This document shows positions 15,832 to 23,429 of a stretch of 64,000 bases of DNA, in pieces; within the stretch, counting starts at the first letter, position 1; the number at the start of each line of letters is the position of its first letter. The stretch spans positions 310,001-374,000 of the forward strand of contig CAWKDW010000021.1 in the NCBI GenBank assembly GCA_963848475.1, in the 5' to 3' direction. The translations under genes and the position numbers were made by a program. Under the pieces are notes generated by a model, which saw only the letters and a list, made by a program, of their open reading frames with translations, was not told where the DNA came from and searched no databases. This DNA is from Solirubrobacter sp963848475. Its GTDB lineage: Bacteria; Actinomycetota; Thermoleophilia; Solirubrobacterales; Solirubrobacteraceae.

Positions 15832-16286
15832 GCGCTGGCCGCCTCGGGTTCGGGTTCGGCCAGGCGGCTGGACAGGCAGGTGGCGAAGTCGCGCAGCAGG
15901 CGGCTGGTGATGTCGGTGATCACGGTCGGGCCGACGAAGCCGGCGAGTGCGCCCGCGATCGTGAGTTCCGCGACGGAGACGACGCGGGTCGAGCTCCCGA
16001 AGTCGGTGAGGGTGTTGACGATCGTCGCGCCGGAGCCGCTGCTGTCGCCGACGACCGCGATCCGGTTGACGTGGGTGGCCTCGTCGGCGGCCTCGATCCG
16101 GATCGTTCCCTTGTGGACGGCCGAGAACGGGCCCACGCGGAGCGTGAACTCGCCGTGGTAGGCGCCGTCCTCGTGGCCGGTGATCGTCGCACCTGCCAGA
16201 CAGGGCGCGATCCGCTCGGGGTCGTTGAGCGCCTGCCAGACGGCGTCGATCGGCGCGTGGACCTCGAAGGTCTGCTCCAGGTTCAC
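15828..16286 (-). CDS. coxG: CoxG-like SRPBCC protein
   Basis: A 152-aa START/SRPBCC-fold protein of the CoxG (carbon monoxide dehydrogenase subunit G) family. CoxG recruits CO dehydrogenase to the membrane in known systems. Family signs: FEVHAPIDAVWQALNDPERIAPCLAGA at the N-terminus and a central GEFTLRVGPFSAVHKG. GTG 16286 overlaps the stop of the mobA-like gene. The membrane-binding C-terminal extension of some CoxG proteins is not present in this frame, ending AEPEPEAASA. See the neighbouring small frame, which might be a lost or frameshifted extension. Confidence 0.87.
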   Translation of the reverse strand: MNLEQTFEVHAPIDAVWQALNDPERIAPCLAGATITGHEDGAYHGEFTLRVGPFSAVHKGTIRIEAADEATHVNRIAVVGDSSGSGATIVNTLTDFGSSTRVVSVAELTIAGALAGFVGPTVITDITSRLLRDFATCLSSRLAEPEPEAASA

Positions 16287-16846
16287 AGCTTCGAGAGCTC
16301 CTCTTGCGTGTCGATGTCGGTCGCGCTGGCCAGGTGGCCGGCCTCCCACTGGCGCACGCTGAAGCGTGCCAGCAACTCGCGCGCCCCGGCGTCCCCCTCG
16401 AGCTCGCCGACCGCGGCGAGCACGCTCGGGCCGAGCACGACCGGGTGGCCGGGAGCGCCGTCGTAGACCGCCCGCACCGCGTCGAACGGCTCGCGCAGTT
16501 GCTCGAGCGCACCGGTGATGACCTGCGGCGTGATGAACGGCTGGTCGCCCAGCGTGATGACCACCGCGTCGGCTCCGGCGAGCGCCGCCACGCCGCGCCG
16601 CAGCGAGAAGCCCTGCCCGCGCGCCCAGTCCTCGCAGGTCACGACCTCGGCGTCGCCGAAGTCGATCCGCGCGCGGATCGCGTCCGCGTCGTGGCCGAGC
16701 ACGACGACGATGCGCTCCAGAGCGGCGGTCATCGCCTCCAGCGCGTAGGAGAGCAGTGGCCGCCCGCGCAGGTCGGCGAGCTGCTTGGTCTCGTCCCCGA
16801 AGCGCGTCCCCGCGCCCGCGGCGAGGATCAGGCCCGCCGCGTTCAC
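16283..16846 (-). CDS. MobA/MocA-like molybdopterin nucleotidyltransferase
   Basis: A 187-aa nucleotidyltransferase that in this family attaches CMP (MocA) or GMP (MobA) to molybdopterin. The nucleotide loop LILAAGAGTRFGDETKQLA (6-24), the mid-protein GHDADAIRARI and the metal-site TLGDQPFITPQ are typical. CO dehydrogenase-type enzymes use molybdopterin cytosine dinucleotide, so a CTP-using MocA role fits the operon. GTG start at 16846 overlaps the coxE stop. Confidence 0.88.
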   Translation of the reverse strand: MNAAGLILAAGAGTRFGDETKQLADLRGRPLLSYALEAMTAALERIVVVLGHDADAIRARIDFGDAEVVTCEDWARGQGFSLRRGVAALAGADAVVITLGDQPFITPQVITGALEQLREPFDAVRAVYDGAPGHPVVLGPSVLAAVGELEGDAGARELLARFSVRQWEAGHLASATDIDTQEELSKL

Positions 16847-18042
16847 GCGATGCCCTCCTCCATCAGATCCGCGAGGGCTTCGAGCGACGCGATCGAGTTG
16901 CCCGGCAGCAGCCGGTCGACGTACGGGAGCGCGGCGCGCATCCCGCGCGTCAGCGGCTCGTAGCGCGGGTCGGCGGCCAGCGGATTGAGCCAGACGATGC
17001 GGTGGGCGGTGCGGGCCAGCCGCGCCATCTCCTCCGCCAGCAGCTCCGGCTCGCCGCGATCCCAGCCGTCGGAGAGCAGGATGACCATCGAGCCGCGGCC
17101 GATCCGGCGCCCGTGCTCGCGGTTGAGCTCGGCGATCGCCTCACCGATCCGGGTGCCGCCCGACCAGTCGTTGACGGCGGCGGCGGCGCGTGCCAGCGCA
17201 CGGTCGGAGTCGCGCCCCCGCAGCTCGCGAGTGACGCGGGTGAGCCGCGTCCCGAACGCGAACGCCTCGACGCGGGCGCGGGCGGCGACACAGGCCTGCA
17301 TGTACTGCAGCAGCATCCGTGAATACGGCGCCATCGAGCCGGACACGTCGCAGATCAGCACGAGCCGGCGTGGGCGCTCGGCCTGCTGGCGGTAGCGGCG
17401 CTCGAGCAGCTCGCCGCCGTGGCGCAGCGAGGCGCGGACGGTCGCGCGCAGGTCGTGCTCGTCGCGGCGGCGCTTGGTCGGCAGCGTGCGCCGTGAGCGG
17501 CGCGTCGGGCCGCGCCGCGCGAGGCGGGCGAGCAGGTGGCGAGCGGCCGCGCGTTCGGCGTCGGAGTAGGCGCCGAAGTCCTTCTCGCGCAGCAGCTCCT
17601 CCTCGCTCCAGGCGGCGGGCGCGGGCGTCAGGTCGGCCGCGGGCGCCTCGTCGCCGGCGGGCGGGACCGCGACGCGCGGCAGCGCCTGCTTGGCGATCTC
17701 GCCGAGGTCGTCGAGCGGGTTGGCGGGCTCGTCGGAGCCGAAGACCACGGTGAACGCCGCGGCGAAGCTGGTCAATTCCGCGCGCGTGGAGCACAGCGAG
17801 GTGCGCAGCGCGTAGAAGGACTCGGCGCGCGAGGACGCGTCGACCGCCGCGAGCGCGCGCTGGGCGGAGAGGACCTCGCCGAGCCCGACCCGCGCGCCCC
17901 GCGCGCGCATCTGGGCGGCGAGCGCCGCGACCTGGGCCTGGGCGTGCGCGCCGACGGGCGCGAGTGGGTCGGGCGCGGGGCCGGCGGCGCCTGCGGTCGG
18001 CCGCGAGCGCGTCGCCGCCGCCCTGCGTGCGGGCCGCGCCAT
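16843..18042 (-). CDS. coxE: CoxE-like von Willebrand factor A protein
   Basis: A protein of about 400 aa with a CoxE/YeaB-type VWA domain. The metal-ion site reads DVSGSMAPYS (near residue 230), followed by TRIGEAIAELN and LLSDGWDRG. CoxD (MoxR-type) and CoxE proteins are thought to work together to mature the CO dehydrogenase active site. The ATG at 18042 is only the first in this frame and is unlikely to be the real start: coding-like sequence continues up to GTG 18194 across two +1 frame changes. VWA and AAA genes are adjacent as in other cox clusters. Confidence 0.85.
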   Translation of the reverse strand: MARPARRAAATRSRPTAGAAGPAPDPLAPVGAHAQAQVAALAAQMRARGARVGLGEVLSAQRALAAVDASSRAESFYALRTSLCSTRAELTSFAAAFTVVFGSDEPANPLDDLGEIAKQALPRVAVPPAGDEAPAADLTPAPAAWSEEELLREKDFGAYSDAERAAARHLLARLARRGPTRRSRRTLPTKRRRDEHDLRATVRASLRHGGELLERRYRQQAERPRRLVLICDVSGSMAPYSRMLLQYMQACVAARARVEAFAFGTRLTRVTRELRGRDSDRALARAAAAVNDWSGGTRIGEAIAELNREHGRRIGRGSMVILLSDGWDRGEPELLAEEMARLARTAHRIVWLNPLAADPRYEPLTRGMRAALPYVDRLLPGNSIASLEALADLMEEGIA

Positions 18043-18194
18043 CGGCGACCCACGCCTCGTGCTCGGCGAGCAGCGCCGCGGCCGTCTCCGACCGTCGCCT
18101 GGTCGGCCAGCTGGCCGAGCCGCCGTGCGACGACGTTCGCCGCCGCCCGCTCGGCGATCTCGCCGTGGCCGGTGGCGGCGCCTTCCTCAGGCAC
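18026..18194 (-). pseudogene. Displaced 5' coding piece, probably the N-terminus of coxE
   Basis: From GTG 18194, just after the moxR stop, one frame reads a credible peptide (ERAAANVVARRLGQLADQ). Near 18088-18089 the coding pattern moves to the next frame (ETAAALLAEHEAWVADGAAR), and by about 18000 it moves again into the coxE frame. Each step equals one extra base, so the true coxE product may be about 449 aa starting at 18194. It could instead be a separate short gene. Homopolymer errors are the simplest cause. Confidence 0.45.
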
Positions 18195-19029
18195 CCTCGA
18201 GGATCCGGTCGCGGCGCACGCGGTCGATGTCCTCGCGCACCTTCAGCGCGACGCCGAGCGTGTCGTCCAGCGTGGCTTCACCGTCGAGGGCCAGCAGGGC
18301 GCGCGCCCAGGTGATCGTCTCCCCCACCCCGGGCAGCTTGTAGAGCTCCTGGTCGCGCAGCCGGGCGACCGCGGCGCAGACGCGCGCGGCGACCTCCTCG
18401 GGCACGCCGGGCAGCCGCGTGCGGACGATCTCCGCCTCGCGCTCGGGCGACGGGTAGTCGATCCAGTGGTAGAGGCAGCGGCGCTTGAGCGCGTCGTGCA
18501 GCTCACGCGTGCGGTTGGAGGTCAGCACGACCAGCGGCCGGTGCGCGGCCGCGATCGTCCCCAGCTCCGGGATCGTGATCGCGAAGTCCGCCAGGAACTC
18601 CAGAAGGAACGCCTCGAACTCGTCGTCGGCGCGGTCGATCTCGTCGATCAGCAGCACCGCCGGCCCGCCGTCGTGCTCCAGGGCCTCCAGCAGCGGGCGC
18701 CGCAGCAGGAACTCGGGGCCGAAGAGCTCGCGCGCCGGGGCGCCGGCCTCGGCCGCCCGGATCGCCAGCAGCTGGCGCTGGTAGTCCCAGTCGTAGACCG
18801 CGTGGTGTAGGTCGATCCCCTCGTGACACTGGAGGCGGATCAGCTCGGCGCCGGTCGCTGCCGCCAGCGCGCGCGCCACTTCGGTCTTGCCCACGCCGGC
18901 CTCGCCCTCCAGCAGCAGCGGCTGCTCGAGCGCGAAGGCCAGGTAGGCGGAGGTGGCGAGGCCCTGGTCGGCGAGGTATCCCTCACCGGCCAGCGCCGTC
19001 GACACGTCCTGCGGGGTTGCGAAAGCCAC
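18187..19029 (-). CDS. coxD: MoxR-family AAA+ ATPase (CoxD-like)
   Basis: A 280-aa AAA+ ATPase. Walker A GEAGVGKTEVA (about 41-51), Walker B VLLIDEIDRAD (about 125-135), sensor 1 VLTSNRTRELHDALKRRC and a C-terminal lid are present. MoxR proteins act as metalloenzyme-maturation chaperones; CoxD is needed for the copper-sulfur site of form I CO dehydrogenase. GTG 19029 has GAGGTA directly upstream, four bases after the coxM stop. It is followed by coxE, the usual VWA partner. Confidence 0.9.
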   Translation of the reverse strand: MAFATPQDVSTALAGEGYLADQGLATSAYLAFALEQPLLLEGEAGVGKTEVARALAAATGAELIRLQCHEGIDLHHAVYDWDYQRQLLAIRAAEAGAPARELFGPEFLLRRPLLEALEHDGGPAVLLIDEIDRADDEFEAFLLEFLADFAITIPELGTIAAAHRPLVVLTSNRTRELHDALKRRCLYHWIDYPSPEREAEIVRTRLPGVPEEVAARVCAAVARLRDQELYKLPGVGETITWARALLALDGEATLDDTLGVALKVREDIDRVRRDRILEGA

Positions 19030-19033
19030 TACC

Positions 19034-19873
19034 TCATTGTGACGCGGCCGTAAGCGCCCGCTTGCAGAGCACCCGCGCCAGATGGCGCTTGTAGTCCTGC
19101 GAGGCGTTGAGGTCCGCGGGCGGATCGGTGCCCTCGGCCGCCAGTTCGGCGGCGGCGGCGATCGTGTCGGCCGTCAGCGGCTGGCCGCGCAGCGCGTCCT
19201 CCGCCGCGGTCGCCCGCAGCGGCACCGAGCTCATGTGCGTGAGCCCGATCCGGACGTCGGCGCAGGAACCGTCGCCGCCCTTCTTCACGAGCGCGGAGAC
19301 GGCCACCATCGCCCAGTCCTCCTGGCGGCGGTTGAACTTCTCGTAGCCGTAGCCGTAGCCCTCCATCGCCGGGATCCTGATCTCGGTGACGATCTCGTCC
19401 TCGCCGACCACCGTCGTCAGGTAGTCCTCGAAGAAGTCCGCCCCCGCGACCTCGCGCTCGCCGGAAGCGCCGCGGATGATCACGCTGCCCTCGTGGGCCA
19501 GCAGGATCCCCGGCAGGTCGGAGGCCGGGTCGCCGTGGGCGATCGTGCCGCCGATCGTCCCCATGTTGCGGACCTGCTGGTCGGCGATCGTCGCCGCCGC
19601 GGCGGACGGCAGGCCGTAGCCGCCGGTCGCGACGGTGTGGTGGGTGACCAGCGCGCCGAAGCGCAGGACGCCGGTCTCGCGCGAGACGCTCTTGAGCTCC
19701 TCGACGCGGCGCAGGTCGACCAGCAGCGTGGGCGCCGCCAGCCGCAGCTTCATCAGCGGGATGAGCGAGTGCCCGCCGGCCAGGATCTTGGCGTCCTCGC
19801 CGCCGTCGCTCAAGGCGCTCAGCGCCTCGTCGAGCGAGCCGGGCGCCACGTAGTCGAACTCAGCGGGGATCAA
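19034..19873 (-). CDS. coxM: Xanthine/CO dehydrogenase family FAD-binding subunit (CoxM)
   Basis: A 279-aa flavoprotein subunit that passes electrons from the iron-sulfur clusters to FAD. The FAD-binding motifs ILAGGHSLIP (about residues 28-37) and TIGGTIAHGDPASDLP (about 109-124) match CoxM. The start is a TTG at 19873 that overlaps the coxL stop (TTGA) and has a strong GGAGG 7 nt upstream. The much longer open frame upstream is a shadow of coxL. Confidence 0.93.
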   Translation of the reverse strand: MIPAEFDYVAPGSLDEALSALSDGGEDAKILAGGHSLIPLMKLRLAAPTLLVDLRRVEELKSVSRETGVLRFGALVTHHTVATGGYGLPSAAAATIADQQVRNMGTIGGTIAHGDPASDLPGILLAHEGSVIIRGASGEREVAGADFFEDYLTTVVGEDEIVTEIRIPAMEGYGYGYEKFNRRQEDWAMVAVSALVKKGGDGSCADVRIGLTHMSSVPLRATAAEDALRGQPLTADTIAAAAELAAEGTDPPADLNASQDYKRHLARVLCKRALTAASQ

Positions 19874-22224
19874 CGCTTCGCCTCCTGGATGGCTTCCCAG
19901 ACCCGCATGGATCCGAGCGGCATGTTGATGTAGGTGACGCCGAGCGGGCGCAGGGCGTCGATCACGGCGTTCAGGACCGCCGGCGATGCGGCGATCGTGC
20001 CCGCCTCGCCGATTCCCTTGACGCCGAGCGAGTTCACCGGCGACGGGGTCTCCGTGCGGTCGAGCTCGTAGGACGGGACGTCGGCGGCGCTGGGGAGCGC
20101 GTAGTCGGCGAACGTGCTCGTGACGAGCTGCCCGTCGTCGGTGTATTCGATGCGCTCGAAGAGCGCCTGGCCGATGGCCTGCGTGATGCCGCCATGGACC
20201 TGACCGTCGATCAGCTTGGGGTTGATCGCGGGGCCGCAGTCGTCGACCGCGACGTAGCGGACGACGTCGATGTTGCCGGTCTCCGGGTCCACGTCGACGA
20301 CGCACGCGTGCGCGCCGAACGGGAACACGAAGTTCTCGGGGTCGTAGAACGCGAGCTCCTCGAGCCCCGGCTCCATGCCCTCGGGCAGGTTCTCCGGGAT
20401 GTAGGCGGCCATCGCCACCTCGCCGATGCTCATGCCCGCGTCGGGCGAGCCTTTGACCGAGAACTTCCCGGCGCTCAGCTCGATGTCCTCGGGCGCGGCC
20501 TCGAGCTGGTGGGCGACGATCCGCCGCGCCTTGTCGACGATCTTCGCCGTCGCGCGGGCGACGGACTCGCCGCCGACGGCGGTCGAGCGCGAGCCGTAGG
20601 TTCCCAGACCCTGCGGGCCGGTCCCGGTGTCGCCGTGGATGACCTCGACGTTCTCCGGGTCGGTCCCGAGGCGGTCGGCGACGATCTGCGCCATCGTCGT
20701 CTCCAGGCCCTGGCCGTGCGGCGACGTCCCCGTGTAGACGGTCACGGCGCCGGTGATGTGCACGCGCACCATCGCCGACTCCCACAGACCCGTCTGCAGG
20801 CCGAAGCCCGACGGGCCGGTGACGCGACTCGGCGCCAGCCCGCAGATCTCCGTGTAGGTCGAGAAGCCGACCCCGCGCAGCTTGCCGTCGGTCGCGCCCG
20901 TGCGGGCCTCCGCCGGGTCGATGTGCTCGAGCAGCAGGTCCAGGGAGCCCTGGTAGTTGCCGGAGTCGTAGACGACGCCGATCGCGGTCTCGTGCGGGAA
21001 GGAGTCCGCCGCCATGAAGTTCTTGCGGCGCAGCTCCAGCGGATCCATCTCCAGTTCGGCCGCGAGCTGGTCGACCAGGACCTCGATCATGTGCGTGGCC
21101 TCGGGGCGCCCGGCCCCGCGGATGGCGTCCGTCGGCATCTTGTTGGTGAAGACGCCGATGATGTCCGTCTGGACCGCCGGGATGTCGTAGACGCCGCTCA
21201 TGACGAACGCGCCGAGCGACGGGATCGTCGGCGTGAGCAGCATCAGGTAGGCGCCCATGTCGGCCAGGATCGTCGTGTGGAAGGCGGTGATCTTGCCTTC
21301 GCGGGTCGCGCCGATCTTCACGAACGCGACCTGGTCGCGGCCGTGATGCGTGGAGTGCATGCCCTCGCTGCGGCCCTCGACCCACTTGATCGGCCGCTCG
21401 AGCTTGCGCGAGGCCCACGCCAGCGAGATCTCCTCGCCGTAGATCTGCAGCTTGGAGCCGAAGCCGCCGCCGACCTCGGGCGCGATCGCCCGGACCTTCT
21501 CCTCGCTGATGCCGAGCTGCAGCGCGAGGAACAGCCGCAGGAAGTGCGGCACCTGCGTGGAGGAGGTGAGCGTGAGCATGCCCGCGCGGTAGTCCGCGAG
21601 CACCCCGCGCGGCTCGATCGCCGCGCCCGCGATGCGGTGGTTGACGACGCGGCGCTCGACGATCACGTCGGCGGCCTCGAAGCCGGCCTCGATGTCGCCG
21701 CCGCCGAGTGACCACTCGTGGGACTTGTTGGTGCCGAGCTCCGCGTGGACGAGGTCGGCGCCGTCCTCCAGCGCCGTCTCGATGTTGACGACGACCGGCA
21801 GCGGCTCGTACTCGACCGAGACCTGTGCCGCGGCGTCGACGACCGAGTAGCGGTCGCTGCCGATCACGAGTGCGACGGGGTCACCGACGTGGTGGACCTC
21901 GTCCTTGGCCAGCGCCCAGTGCGGGGGGTTGTTGACGTCGATGCCCGGCGGGACCCAGGCCATCGGCAGCGGCGCCGCGAGGTCCAGGTCGTGGCCGGTG
22001 AAGACCGCCTGCACGCCCGGCGCCGCCTTGGCGGCCGAGGTGTCGATCGAGATGATCTTGGCGTGCGCCTCGGGCGAGCGGACGAACGAGGCCCACAGCT
22101 GCCCGGTGACGTTGATGTCGTCGAGGTAGCGCGCGCGGCCCATGATCAGCCGCGGGTCCTCCTTGCGCTTGATCGGCCGGCCGACCCAGGGGGCTTCGGC
22201 GGGCGGATCGTCGAGTGCGGTCAC
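19870..22224 (-). CDS. coxL: Molybdenum hydroxylase large subunit, form II CoxL-like
   Basis: A 784-aa molybdopterin-binding subunit of the xanthine oxidase family. The active-site loop reads AIRGAGRPE (about residues 366-374). This resembles the form II motif AYRGAGR and lacks the AYXCSFR motif of form I CO dehydrogenases, so CO may not be the substrate; an aldehyde or heterocycle is possible. The C-terminal GVKGIGEAGTIAASPA contains the conserved catalytic Glu region. GTG 22224 overlaps the coxS stop. Length and motifs are intact. Confidence 0.93.
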   Translation of the reverse strand: MTALDDPPAEAPWVGRPIKRKEDPRLIMGRARYLDDINVTGQLWASFVRSPEAHAKIISIDTSAAKAAPGVQAVFTGHDLDLAAPLPMAWVPPGIDVNNPPHWALAKDEVHHVGDPVALVIGSDRYSVVDAAAQVSVEYEPLPVVVNIETALEDGADLVHAELGTNKSHEWSLGGGDIEAGFEAADVIVERRVVNHRIAGAAIEPRGVLADYRAGMLTLTSSTQVPHFLRLFLALQLGISEEKVRAIAPEVGGGFGSKLQIYGEEISLAWASRKLERPIKWVEGRSEGMHSTHHGRDQVAFVKIGATREGKITAFHTTILADMGAYLMLLTPTIPSLGAFVMSGVYDIPAVQTDIIGVFTNKMPTDAIRGAGRPEATHMIEVLVDQLAAELEMDPLELRRKNFMAADSFPHETAIGVVYDSGNYQGSLDLLLEHIDPAEARTGATDGKLRGVGFSTYTEICGLAPSRVTGPSGFGLQTGLWESAMVRVHITGAVTVYTGTSPHGQGLETTMAQIVADRLGTDPENVEVIHGDTGTGPQGLGTYGSRSTAVGGESVARATAKIVDKARRIVAHQLEAAPEDIELSAGKFSVKGSPDAGMSIGEVAMAAYIPENLPEGMEPGLEELAFYDPENFVFPFGAHACVVDVDPETGNIDVVRYVAVDDCGPAINPKLIDGQVHGGITQAIGQALFERIEYTDDGQLVTSTFADYALPSAADVPSYELDRTETPSPVNSLGVKGIGEAGTIAASPAVLNAVIDALRPLGVTYINMPLGSMRVWEAIQEAKR

Positions 22225-22706
22225 GAGCCCACCTCGGCGGGCTGACCGGAGGCCGACAGCACGGCCTTGACGATGTTGTGGTACCCGGTGCAGCGGCAGA
22301 GGTTGCCCGCGAGCGCCTCGCGGACCTCCTGCTCGTTCGGCGTCGGGTTGCGCTCCAGCAGATCGGCCGAAGCCATGATCATGCCCGGCGTGCAGTAGCC
22401 GCACTGCAGGCCGTGGTGCTCCCAGAATGCCTCCTGGAGCGGGTGCAGCGCGCCTTCCTGGCCCATTCCCTCGATCGTCTTGACCTCGGCACCGTCCGCC
22501 TGGACGGCGAGCAGCGTGCATGACTTGACCGCTTCACCGTTGAGGTGGACCGTGCACGCGCCGCAATTGGACGTATCGCAGCCGACGTGCGTGCCGGTGA
22601 GGCCGAGCGTTTCACGCAGGAAGTGGACCAGGAGCAGGCGGGGTTCGACGTCGGCGCTCTCTTGCGCACCATTGACGGTCAATGAGACCCGTACGGAACC
22701 AGCCAT
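22221..22706 (-). CDS. coxS: [2Fe-2S] subunit of molybdenum hydroxylase (CoxS)
   Basis: A 161-aa iron-sulfur subunit. The plant-type cluster is held by Cys43, 48, 51 and 63 (GCDTSNCGACTV), and the second cluster by Cys102, 105, 137 and 139 (CGYCTPG and CRCTG). It transfers electrons between the molybdenum centre and FAD. ATG 22706 has GGGAGGAG about 5 nt upstream. It is the first gene of the operon coxS-coxL-coxM-moxR-coxE-mobA-coxG, all coupled or within 5 nt. Confidence 0.95.
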   Translation of the reverse strand: MAGSVRVSLTVNGAQESADVEPRLLLVHFLRETLGLTGTHVGCDTSNCGACTVHLNGEAVKSCTLLAVQADGAEVKTIEGMGQEGALHPLQEAFWEHHGLQCGYCTPGMIMASADLLERNPTPNEQEVREALAGNLCRCTGYHNIVKAVLSASGQPAEVGS

Positions 22707-22715
22707 GCGTCTCCT

Positions 22716-22741
22716 CCCAGTCGAGAACTGGGCGGATCATA
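22716..22741 (-). promoter_or_regulatory. cox operon promoter with inverted repeat at the transcript start
   Basis: Minus strand: TATGAT -10 (22741-22736), then a perfect 6-bp inverted repeat CCCAGT-TCTCG-ACTGGG (22732-22716), whose downstream arm overlaps the first GGG of the GGGAGGAG ribosome-binding site, then ATG 22706. The repeat could be an operator covering the start point or a 5' hairpin that masks the ribosome-binding site. No good -35 was seen. Confidence 0.55.
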
Positions 22742-22772
22742 CGACAGCGGCAGCACGCCGTTGTGAGGTGCG

Positions 22773-23375
22773 TTATTGCCCGGCGCGGCGGCGGTGGTAC
22801 GCGAACGTCAACTGGGCCAGGAGGAGCCGATCCTCGGGCTCGATCTGGACGAAGCTCAATGAGACGTCGCTGTCGGTCATGCGGACGGTCTCGGCGATGC
22901 CCTTGATCTCCCGGTTGGCCTGGACGAGCCCGAGCACGACCTCGTGTACGTCCGCCTCCCGGTAGGACGACTGGCGCGCGATCCGCAGACCGCCGGCGCT
23001 GATGTCGCGGGTGAACGTGGTCGCCGGAGCGTTCTCGTCGCCGACCGGGCGCAGGTGCGCGGGCAGCACGAGCGGCGCGCGGCTGAAGTTGCGGCGCTGG
23101 CCGAGCCGGAAGGGATCGAGCAGCGTGGCGACGAGCTCGCCGTCGGCGAGACCGGGCCGCACCTGCGCCTTGAGCGCCTGCAGGCTGCCGCCGGCGTCGA
23201 TCAGCAGATACGACGTGTTCCCGGGCTCGAGCGCCTCGGGCGGGACGTTGCCGCTCGGGGCCAGCACGACGTCAGCCCCGCTGAATCCGACGACGAGGCA
23301 GGGCACAGCCTCCTCACCCAGATCGAGCTGGGCGGGCTGTCCTTCGCTGAGCGCGCTTGCGAATCCTGTAGCCAT
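22773..23375 (-). CDS. PilZ domain protein (possible c-di-GMP receptor)
   Basis: A 200-aa protein with an N-terminal YcgR-like beta domain and a C-terminal PilZ domain. The c-di-GMP-binding signature is visible as QRRNFSRAP (RxxxR, near residue 93) and DISAGGLRI (D/NxSxxG, near residue 124). It would bind cyclic di-GMP and control motility, adhesion or secretion. The partner is unknown. It lies upstream of the cox operon on the same strand, with a separate promoter between them. Confidence 0.88.
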   Translation of the reverse strand: MATGFASALSEGQPAQLDLGEEAVPCLVVGFSGADVVLAPSGNVPPEALEPGNTSYLLIDAGGSLQALKAQVRPGLADGELVATLLDPFRLGQRRNFSRAPLVLPAHLRPVGDENAPATTFTRDISAGGLRIARQSSYREADVHEVVLGLVQANREIKGIAETVRMTDSDVSLSFVQIEPEDRLLLAQLTFAYHRRRAGQ

Positions 23376-23429
23376 AAGTGCTTCCCAATCGCTTCATCGG
23401 CCATTCGGCCACGCAGGTTGAGAGAACTT

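Noticed and set aside
14140..16512. 790-codon minus-strand open frame
   Set aside because: It runs antisense to moaA and moeA and out of frame with coxG. The translation is Arg/Ala/Pro-rich low complexity, as expected of GC-rich shadows.
19874..21715. Long upstream extension of coxM (893-codon frame)
   Set aside because: Out-of-frame shadow of coxL. The conserved CoxM start follows a GGAGG at TTG 19873.
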